Positions 57,667 through 64,000 of a DNA stretch of 64,000 bases are shown piece after piece (the first letter of the stretch is position 1; every line of letters begins with the position of its first letter). The position numbers and the translations under genes were made by a program. Source of the stretch: Halomonas sp. LR3S48 (GTDB lineage Bacteria > Pseudomonadota > Gammaproteobacteria > Pseudomonadales > Halomonadaceae); assembly GCF_025725665.1 (NCBI RefSeq), contig NZ_CP107009.1, positions 4,402,001 to 4,466,000 of the forward strand. The letters run 5' to 3'. The notes beneath the pieces are model-generated. The model had not been told where the DNA came from and did no database searches. It worked only from the letters and a program-made list of their open reading frames with translations.

Positions 57667-59810
57667 AACGCCAAGACCTCATCGCCATTTTCGCCTCGCT
57701 GCTACTGTCGGGCTCCCTCGGCTACGCACAGGCGCAGGAGGAAATCTCTTCCGACGAGGAAGGCGGCCAGCCACAGGGCATCACCGAGACCCAGGACGAA
57801 GAGTCCGAACAGGACGCCAGCGACGACGAAGCTCAAGCGGACCGGGACGCGGACGACAGCGAAGATTCCTCGGTCACGCCGACCGGCCCCGGTGGCCGTG
57901 TCGAGACGGGGCCTGCCGGGCAGCCGCCCAGCGGCGACGGCCAGCCCGAGCCGCCGCGCCAGGGCCCGGACGCCTGGATGGAGACGTCGGACAGCTGGGC
58001 GACCTTCAATGGCGACCTGCGCGCCCAGAAGTACTCGCCCGCCGACCAGATCACGCCGGAAAACGTCGGCGAACTCGAACAGGCCTGGGAGTACCATACC
58101 GGCGACGTCGCGGATGGCAGCGACGACGTGCCCATGTCGGTATGGTCGGCAACCCCCCTGTTCGTCAACGACACGCTCTATCTGGGCACGCCCTTCTATC
58201 GCATCATCGCCCTGGATCCGGGCAGCGGCGAAGAGAAGTGGATTTTCGATCCCGAGGCCCCCCTGGAGGCCCTGACCCAGCCCAACATGAAGGGGCGCGG
58301 CGTGGCCTACTGGGAGGCCGACGAACCGCAGACGGGAGAAGCCTGCCAGAAGAGGGTCTACATCGGCACCATGGATGCCAAGCTCTATGGCGTCGATGCC
58401 GATACGGGGGAACCCTGCGCCGACTTCGGCGACAACGGCATGGTCGACGTCAACCAGTGGAACACCGTCAACGACAAATGGCCGCTGTCGCTGTTCCAGC
58501 CGCCCACGGTGTACAACGACACGCTGTTCCTCGGCTGGGCCGGCAAGGATTGGGAAGATTCCGTCGCGCCGCCGGGTACGGTCTTCGCGCTCGACGCGCG
58601 TACCGGCGAGCGCAAGTGGACCTTCCATGCGCTGCCCGAAGAAGTGGTCGATCGGACCGGCACGGCCAATGTCTGGGCGTCGATGTCGCTGGACCCCGAA
58701 ACCGGGCTTCTCTACATCCCGATCAGTTCGCCGAGCCCCAACTACTACGGCGGCGAGCGTACCGAGGAGCTGCCACTAGCCACCTCGGTGACGGCGCTGG
58801 ACACCGAGACCGGCGAGGTGGTGTGGAGCCGGCAGCTCGTGCATCACGACATCTGGGACTACGATACCGTCGCACCGCCCACGCTGGTCGACATCGTGAA
58901 GGATGGCGAGACCGTTCCCGCCCTGGTGCAGCCGTCCAAGCAGGGCTTCCTCTTCGTGCTGAACCGGGAAACGGGCGAGCCCGTGTATCCGATCGAGGAG
59001 CGCGAGGTGCCGGCCTCTGACGCCGAGGGCGAACAAGCCTCCCCGACCCAGCCGTTCGTCGACGTGCCCGAACCGGTGGTGCCGGACGAGTGGCCGGGCA
59101 TCTCCCGGCTCGCCGACATCGTGGGCCTGGGCGAGTGCAGCCGCAAGGCAGAGGGCCTGCGTTACGAAGGCCGCTTCACGCCGCCGAGCGTCGAGGGCAC
59201 GCTCACCTATCCGCCCACCACTGGGGGCTCGCAGTGGGGCGGCGGCGCCGTCGACCCGGAAAAGGGCGTGTTCGTGATCAATTCCAACAGCGTGGTGCAG
59301 ATCTATCGCCTCATCCCGCGCGACGAATATCAACAGCTGGAGCAGTCGGGCGAGACCGGTGGCTACTACGCCCAGGGCGACACGGCCTACGGCTTCCAGC
59401 TCGAAACGTTCCTCAACTGGGCCGGCATGCCGTGCTGGAAACCGCCCTACGGCACCCTTGCCGCCTACGACCTCAATACCGGTGAGCGGCTGTGGAACGA
59501 GCCGTTCGGCCAGGTGCAGAAGCACGGCTTCTACATGCCCGAGTCATGGGGGTCGGTCACCATTGGCGCGCCGGTGATCACCCGCTCGGGGCTGATCTTC
59601 ATCGGCGCCTCGATGGATTCACGCGTGCGTGCGATCGATCTGGAGAGCGGTGAGGTGTTGTGGAAACACCTGGTGGATGCCCCCGCCGTCTCGATGCCGG
59701 CGGTCTATACCTACGAAGGCAAGCAGTACGTCACCTTCGCCGTGGGCGGCAATTCCATCCTGCTGCCCAAGGTCAGCGACCAGGTGATTTCCTTCGCCCT
59801 ACCGGACTGA
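57663..59810 (+). CDS. PQQ-dependent dehydrogenase, glucose/quinate/shikimate type
   Basis: A 715-residue periplasmic quinoprotein. The signal peptide ends near LGYAQAQ. Residues about 20-105 are a very acidic, Q- and P-rich linker. The catalytic part is an eight-bladed propeller: WATFNGDLRAQKYSPADQIT, VNQWNTVNDKWPLSL, RQLVHHDIWDYDTVAPPTLV with catalytic and PQQ residues, and GGSQWGGGAVDP. The membrane helices usually fused at its N-terminus are in the gene before it. Substrate (glucose, quinate or another polyol) cannot be decided. Confidence 0.88.
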   Translation: MKRQDLIAIFASLLLSGSLGYAQAQEEISSDEEGGQPQGITETQDEESEQDASDDEAQADRDADDSEDSSVTPTGPGGRVETGPAGQPPSGDGQPEPPRQGPDAWMETSDSWATFNGDLRAQKYSPADQITPENVGELEQAWEYHTGDVADGSDDVPMSVWSATPLFVNDTLYLGTPFYRIIALDPGSGEEKWIFDPEAPLEALTQPNMKGRGVAYWEADEPQTGEACQKRVYIGTMDAKLYGVDADTGEPCADFGDNGMVDVNQWNTVNDKWPLSLFQPPTVYNDTLFLGWAGKDWEDSVAPPGTVFALDARTGERKWTFHALPEEVVDRTGTANVWASMSLDPETGLLYIPISSPSPNYYGGERTEELPLATSVTALDTETGEVVWSRQLVHHDIWDYDTVAPPTLVDIVKDGETVPALVQPSKQGFLFVLNRETGEPVYPIEEREVPASDAEGEQASPTQPFVDVPEPVVPDEWPGISRLADIVGLGECSRKAEGLRYEGRFTPPSVEGTLTYPPTTGGSQWGGGAVDPEKGVFVINSNSVVQIYRLIPRDEYQQLEQSGETGGYYAQGDTAYGFQLETFLNWAGMPCWKPPYGTLAAYDLNTGERLWNEPFGQVQKHGFYMPESWGSVTIGAPVITRSGLIFIGASMDSRVRAIDLESGEVLWKHLVDAPAVSMPAVYTYEGKQYVTFAVGGNSILLPKVSDQVISFALPD

Positions 59811-59847
59811 GCCATCGTCCGGCGAAGCGGAGCTGGACGGCAGAGCC

Positions 59848-59876
59848 AAAAAACAGGGTGCCTCGCGGCACCCTGT
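59848..59876 (-). terminator. Terminator of the hem operon
   Basis: ACAGGGTGCC / GGCACCCTGT (10-bp stem, four-base loop) runs into six T residues on the minus strand. It lies 38 bp after the hemY stop. Confidence 0.9.
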
Positions 59877-59914
59877 AGTCTTGCCCGTCGGTAGGGCTCA
59901 CGGAGCCGGGCCGC

Positions 59915-61165
59915 TCAGGAGGGCGTCTTGCCGTCCTTGCCGGCCGCTTCCAGCTCGGCGGGCTGCGGCAGCGAGGGCAGCGACTTGTCGAGCAACTCGA
60001 CGCTCTGACGGTAGTAGAGCTGGCTCTTGTTGTGCTCGCCCAGGTTGGCATAGAGCCGCGCCAGTTCGGCACACACCACGCCGCTGGGACGCTGGCGCTG
60101 GCTGGCCTCGAAGTACTCCTGCGCCTTGCCCCAGTAAGCATTGCGCAGCGCCAGGCGGCCCAGGGTCAGCAGCAGGTCGGGGTCGTTGGGACGCTCCTGC
60201 AGCCACTTCTCGGCGTGCACCAGCTGGCGCGCCGGGTCGACGCTGAGCAGCCCGTAGCGCAGCACCAGCCGGCTGTCCCAATGCTCCTTGAGCGAGTGGC
60301 GCAGCAGCCGCTCGGCGATGCCCTCCTCGCCTCCACGTACCAGCGCCTCGGTATAGAGCACCACCAGTTCGACGTTGCCGCGCAGCGAATCCGGCATGTC
60401 CGCCCACAGACTGCGAATGCGCTCGACGTTGCCCGGGTCGCGCGCCTCGTGAACCAGCAGCTCCTTGTAGGCACGCAATTCCAGTTGGTTGCGCTCCTGG
60501 GGCGAGATCAGCTGGCGCGACGCCAGGCGCGGCATCAGCCGGCGCAGGCCGTCCCAGTCGTTGACGCTGAGGTAAGCCTGCTTGAGCTGCTTGAGCACCT
60601 GGGGGTGATTGGGCATCTGCCTATCGAGGCGGGTGAGGATGGCCAGCGCCTCCTCGTACTGCTGCCGATCCAGCATCAACTGGACCTGCATCAGGCCCAC
60701 CGCGCTGTCAGCCCCCTCGGTGGAGAGGTGGGCCCGCTTGAGCAGCGTGTCCGCCTGCTCGTAGCGGCCCTGATAATGAGCGGCCAGCGCGGCGGAAAGG
60801 TAGTTGACCAGCGGCGTGCTGGAGTCGTCGGCGGCCTTGACCAGCGACTTCTCGGCGCGCTTCCAGCGCCCCTCGGCCAGCGCCACCAGGCCGCGCACAG
60901 TGCGCTTCATGGCGTTGCGGTGGCGGGTCCGCCGGTTCCATACCTTGAGTCGGCTGACGGGATGGCTGAGGCGCATCAAGATTCGCAGCACGAAGTGCAG
61001 GACCAGGAACGCCGCCAGCAGCAGCACCAGGCCGAACCAGAAGGAGGTCTGGTAGGAGGTATCACCCACGCGAATCAGCCAGTAGCCCGGCACCGAGACC
61101 ATCAACTGGCCGAACAGCGCCCCCAGCGCCAGGCCGAGGAGAACGATCAGCAGAACTTTTCTCAT
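59915..61165 (-). CDS. hemY: HemY protein (TPR-containing)
   Basis: HemY is an inner-membrane TPR protein of uncertain function always found in the hemCDXY operon. The 416-residue product has two N-terminal membrane helices (VLLIVLLGLALGALFG and FWFGLVLLLAAFLVLHFVLR), the HemY_N segment ending SRLKVWNRRTRHRNA, and TPR-like helices through the rest, e.g. ALAAHYQGRYEQADTLLKRA. ATG overlaps the hemX stop (ATGA). Confidence 0.93.
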   Translation of the reverse strand: MRKVLLIVLLGLALGALFGQLMVSVPGYWLIRVGDTSYQTSFWFGLVLLLAAFLVLHFVLRILMRLSHPVSRLKVWNRRTRHRNAMKRTVRGLVALAEGRWKRAEKSLVKAADDSSTPLVNYLSAALAAHYQGRYEQADTLLKRAHLSTEGADSAVGLMQVQLMLDRQQYEEALAILTRLDRQMPNHPQVLKQLKQAYLSVNDWDGLRRLMPRLASRQLISPQERNQLELRAYKELLVHEARDPGNVERIRSLWADMPDSLRGNVELVVLYTEALVRGGEEGIAERLLRHSLKEHWDSRLVLRYGLLSVDPARQLVHAEKWLQERPNDPDLLLTLGRLALRNAYWGKAQEYFEASQRQRPSGVVCAELARLYANLGEHNKSQLYYRQSVELLDKSLPSLPQPAELEAAGKDGKTPS

Positions 61166-62691
61166 GCCTCATCTCCCTGGCCGCCGCGCGAACCGAAACG
61201 ACGCTCGATGAATTCGGCCAGGGCCTGCTGGGAACCGCTGATGTCGGGCAGCTCGGGCTGGATGGTCTCACCCTTGAGCTCCTCGAGCCGCTGCATGACC
61301 GCCTGAACCTCGCTGCGCTCGGTATCGTAGTAGCCGCGAATCAGCTCCAGCGCCTTGTCGATGCTGGCCTCATACAGCTCCTGCTCCTCCTTGAGCAACG
61401 CCAGTTGGGCCTGCTCCAGCACCAGGCGTGCGCTCTGGCGCAGGTAGGATTCCTGTTCCGGCGTAACCAGCCCTTCGAGCGCCTCGTCGTGATGGCGAAT
61501 GACGACCAGATCCTTGAGCTCCTGACCGAAGCGCGAGAGCTGATCCTGCCAGCCACCGCTGGGTGCCTCCTCGATGCCGGAGCGCGCCGGGATCTCTTCG
61601 AGTTCACGCGACAGCGGCAATTGCGCCAGGCGCTCCTGCTGGGAGTTCAGGGCGAGATAGAGGCCGGTACGATCGACCTCGGGCACGCCATCCAGAATCG
61701 ACAGCTCCGAGGCGATGGCACGACGTACAGAGAGCAGGGCCGGGTTGTCGGCTTCGTTCAGGCGGGCATCGGCGGTGCGCAACAGTGCCGCGGCGCCTTC
61801 CACGTCGCGCTCGAGCTGCAGGCGCTGGTTGGCCAGGCGCAGCAGGTAGGCCGCCTCGGCGTGCAGCCATTCACGCTCGTCGGTGTCCTGTTCACGGGAG
61901 AGTTCGTCGAGCACCTGATCGAGCGTCTCGTCGACCTCGCTGCGGTAGCTGGCGAACTCGCCCTGCATCGATTCGACCGCCTCTGCCAGGGCGGCGTCGC
62001 GCTCCTGTTCGCCGCTCTCGAGCCGGTCGCGCAGGCTGGCGAAATCATCGGCCGAGGTGCTGGCACGCTCGTCGAGTTCGGCCAGACGCTGCTGCTGGGC
62101 ATCCAGGCGCTCCCAGGTATTCCAGGCAAAGAGGCCCGCGCCGATGCCGAGGAACAGTACCAGGATCAGCGCCAGCACGCCGGCGACATTACTGCTGCCC
62201 TTGCCACCGGCGCTGGTCGCGGCAGGCGGCGTGCCGCCGCCCCCGGGCGGTGCCGCCTTGGCGGCGTTGCCATCGGGCTTGTCGCTGGCTGGGGTCTTGC
62301 CGGCGGCGGCCGGCTTGGCATCGCCCCCCTTGCTGCCGGTCGTGGCCGGCTTGTCACTTTCCGGCTTAGCGGCGGTGGGCTTGTCACTTTCCGGCTTGGC
62401 GGCTGCCTGGTCCGGGGCCGGGGCGGTATCTGCCGACTTGGCGGCGGAAGGAGCGGGGCCATCTACCGTGGCGCTCTTGCCCTGGCTCACGGGAGCGTCG
62501 GCGGGAGCCGCCGGCTGCTGCTCGCCCGCCTTGCCTTCCACGGGCGGCGGTGATGAGCTGCCACGCTGAGAACGACCCTTGCCGGCGCCGCTGCCGGGCT
62601 CGTCCTTGGCCGCGGCCTTGCGGCCCTTGTCGTCCTGGCCCTTTGCGGAAGGCGCCTTCTGCTCGTCCTGCTCGTTGGTCTGCTTGCTCAT
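61162..62691 (-). CDS. hemX: HemX, uroporphyrinogen-III C-methyltransferase-like protein
   Basis: HemX is a membrane-anchored protein of the hemCDXY operon with no proven enzyme activity. The 509-residue product begins with about 150 residues of low-complexity A/K/P/D sequence, then one helix (VAGVLALILVLFLGIGAGLFA), a coiled-coil segment and the HemX domain (AAYLLRLANQRLQLERDVEGA). Starts six bases after hemD. The N-terminal half is longer and more repetitive than E. coli HemX. Confidence 0.93.
   Translation of the reverse strand: MSKQTNEQDEQKAPSAKGQDDKGRKAAAKDEPGSGAGKGRSQRGSSSPPPVEGKAGEQQPAAPADAPVSQGKSATVDGPAPSAAKSADTAPAPDQAAAKPESDKPTAAKPESDKPATTGSKGGDAKPAAAGKTPASDKPDGNAAKAAPPGGGGTPPAATSAGGKGSSNVAGVLALILVLFLGIGAGLFAWNTWERLDAQQQRLAELDERASTSADDFASLRDRLESGEQERDAALAEAVESMQGEFASYRSEVDETLDQVLDELSREQDTDEREWLHAEAAYLLRLANQRLQLERDVEGAAALLRTADARLNEADNPALLSVRRAIASELSILDGVPEVDRTGLYLALNSQQERLAQLPLSRELEEIPARSGIEEAPSGGWQDQLSRFGQELKDLVVIRHHDEALEGLVTPEQESYLRQSARLVLEQAQLALLKEEQELYEASIDKALELIRGYYDTERSEVQAVMQRLEELKGETIQPELPDISGSQQALAEFIERRFGSRGGQGDEA
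62348..62403. repeat. 26-bp tandem direct repeat inside hemX
   Basis: The unit beginning GGCTTGTCACTTTCCGGCTT occurs at 62348-62373 and 62378-62403 (one A/G difference), period 30 bp. It encodes repeated AKPESDKP in the low-complexity linker, so length may vary between strains. Confidence 0.8.
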
Positions 62692-62697
62692 CAGTCG

Positions 62698-63495
62698 CTA
62701 GCCCTTTTCGAGATCATCTTGATCGACATCGGCATCCTCCTGGTCACAGGCCGCGGCCACGGCGCCGGCAAGCGCTGCCGGTGTGGCTCCCGGTGCCACC
62801 ACGGGAGTGCGAAACCCCAAGTCGTCGGCAAGTGTAGCCAAGCGACGACTGGACACGATTAACGGTTGGTTCAAGGTGGCCCTGGTGCACCATCTTGCCA
62901 GATGTTCGAGTAATTCTCCGCTACTCACTACCAGTGCCCGGTACCGGCCCCGCGCGAGGCACTCCTGCAAGGCGGCGGGTGGCGGCTGGAGGCGCCGCCG
63001 ATAGAGCGCCAGCCGGGTGACCCGCGCACCGCGCGCCGCCAGGGTATCGGCCAGCAGCGCACGGCCGCCCTCGCCTGCCGCCAGCAGCACGCGCTGGCCT
63101 TCGAGCGAGCGCAGCGAGGCGAGCTCGAGCAGCGCCTCGCTGGTATCCTCGCCAGCGGCGGCCGGCGGCAGGTGCACCCTCACGCCGAGGTGCTCGTGCA
63201 GGGCTTCGGCGGTGGCAGCCCCCACCGCATACCAGGCCGTACCCAACGGCAGCTGCGGCCAGTAGCGGTCCAGCGCCTGGCAGAGGCGCTCGGCGGCGAA
63301 GGGGCTGACCACCACCACCTTGTGGAAATGATCGAAGTCGAGCCATGCCTGGCGCATCGCCGGGGTCTCGGGAAGCGCCTCCAACGCCATGGCATCGAGA
63401 TTCACCACCGGGAAGCCGGCGGCCTCGATGGCCGCCGCCAGGGCAGCGGCACGCTCGCCCGGCCGGCAGATCAGGACGGGTAGCCCGGCAGTCAT
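62698..63495 (-). CDS. hemD: Uroporphyrinogen-III synthase
   Basis: HemD cyclises hydroxymethylbilane into uroporphyrinogen III. The 265-residue product opens VLICRPGERAAALAAAIEAA and has VVVVSPFAAERLC, WYAVGAATAEAL and LVVSSGELLEHLARW, the loosely conserved HemD pattern. The ATG at 63495 is two bases from the hemC stop. HemD sequences are poorly conserved, so context counts. Confidence 0.93.
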   Translation of the reverse strand: MTAGLPVLICRPGERAAALAAAIEAAGFPVVNLDAMALEALPETPAMRQAWLDFDHFHKVVVVSPFAAERLCQALDRYWPQLPLGTAWYAVGAATAEALHEHLGVRVHLPPAAAGEDTSEALLELASLRSLEGQRVLLAAGEGGRALLADTLAARGARVTRLALYRRRLQPPPAALQECLARGRYRALVVSSGELLEHLARWCTRATLNQPLIVSSRRLATLADDLGFRTPVVAPGATPAALAGAVAAACDQEDADVDQDDLEKG

Positions 63496-63496
63496 G

Positions 63497-64000
63497 TCAG
63501 GCGCCGTAGACCTGCGCCAGGATCTCGCCGGCGCCCTGCTCCAGCAGCTCTTCCGCCACCCGTACGCCGAGGGCTTCCGGCTCGTGGATCGAGCCGCGTC
63601 CCTCGGCGCGCAGCACTTCGGTGCCTTCGGGGTTGCCCACCAGTGCGCGCAGCCACAGGGTCTGCCCATCCTCCTCGAAAACGGCATAGCCGCCGATCGG
63701 CACCTGACAGCCCCCTTCCAGCCGCGTGTTCATGGCGCGCTCGGCGCGAACCCGCGTGGCGGTGATCGGATCGTCCAGCGGCGCCAGCAGCGAGATCAGC
63801 TCCGGGTCGTTGAGGCGACACTCGATGCCCAGCGCACCCTGCCCACAGGCGGGCAGGCACACCTCGGGGGGCAGCTCCTGGGCGATGCGCTCGCCGAGCC
63901 CCAGGCGCTTGAGCCCGGAAGTGGCCAGGATGATGGCATCGAACTCACCGGCGTCGAGCTTGGCCAGACGGGTCTGGACGTTGCCGCGCAGGGTGAGGAT
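63497..64000 (-). CDS. hemC: Porphobilinogen deaminase (hydroxymethylbilane synthase), 5' end beyond window
   Basis: HemC joins four porphobilinogens. About 167 C-terminal residues are present. [47 protein letters not shown] and the [19 protein letters not shown] loop with the dipyrromethane-binding Cys are all diagnostic. The first half lies beyond 64000. First gene of the hemCDXY operon in this direction. Confidence 0.96.
   Translation of the reverse strand: MLTLRGNVQTRLAKLDAGEFDAIILATSGLKRLGLGERIAQELPPEVCLPACGQGALGIECRLNDPELISLLAPLDDPITATRVRAERAMNTRLEGGCQVPIGGYAVFEEDGQTLWLRALVGNPEGTEVLRAEGRGSIHEPEALGVRVAEELLEQGAGEILAQVYGA

Overview
The window is chromosomal DNA of a moderately halophilic gammaproteobacterium, most likely Halomonas or a close relative in the Halomonadaceae. 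This is inferred from the high-GC codon use, the acidic low-complexity tails (FtsH C-terminus, PQQ dehydrogenase linker, HemX N-terminus), the Pseudomonas/Oceanospirillales-type order folP-ftsH-rlmE / yhbY / greA-carB-carA-dapB and grpE-dnaK-dnaJ, and a tmRNA tag beginning ANDDNYA. I could not run a search, so the genus is an inference.

Layout. 1-10031: housekeeping block (folP partial, ftsH, rlmE, yhbY, greA, carB, carA, dapB). 10166-13322: a fused Clp1/Grc3-type P-loop kinase plus RNase Z-like protein, an EamA transporter and a DUF2218 protein. 13357-21432: a defence-type island, AT-rich from dndD onward. It has a dndBCDE phosphorothioation operon on the plus strand, converging on two minus-strand genes: a PIN-like nuclease with a C-terminal winged-helix-like region, and an AIPR-type protein. 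There is no dndA and no dndFGH here. 21451-25554: dnaJ, dnaK, grpE behind a sigma-32-type promoter. 25586-30343: recN (LexA-like boxes), fur, bamE, rnfH, ratA, smpB and ssrA (tmRNA). 30398-35330: a Crp/Fnr regulator divergent from a carboxynorspermidine pair (CANSDH-nspC), then an aspartate kinase. 35366-48528: a glycine-zipper lipoprotein and a complete-looking myo-inositol uptake and catabolism locus (ABC transporter, iolI, iolC-DUF2090, iolD, iolE, a second Gfo/Idh dehydrogenase; divergently rpiR, iolG, iolB). 48555-53662: gapA divergent from pykA-mgsA-pgi, with two HexR-like boxes between gapA and pykA. 53686-59810: a tandem crcB pair, an MscS-family channel, and a PQQ dehydrogenase split into a membrane protein and a periplasmic catalytic subunit. 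59848-64000: hemY, hemX, hemD and hemC (partial).

How the parts relate. The island sits between dnaJ and dapB, which are neighbours in many relatives, and a short GC-rich truncated reading frame marks its left edge. DndBCDE should install phosphorothioates, with sulfur from a cysteine desulfurase elsewhere. The convergent PIN-wH and AIPR genes sit where restriction partners are often found and are the best candidate for an undescribed Dnd-linked effector. Aspartate kinase next to the carboxynorspermidine genes fits their need for aspartate semialdehyde. The inositol genes form one substrate-to-central-metabolism route, except that iolA is not in the window.
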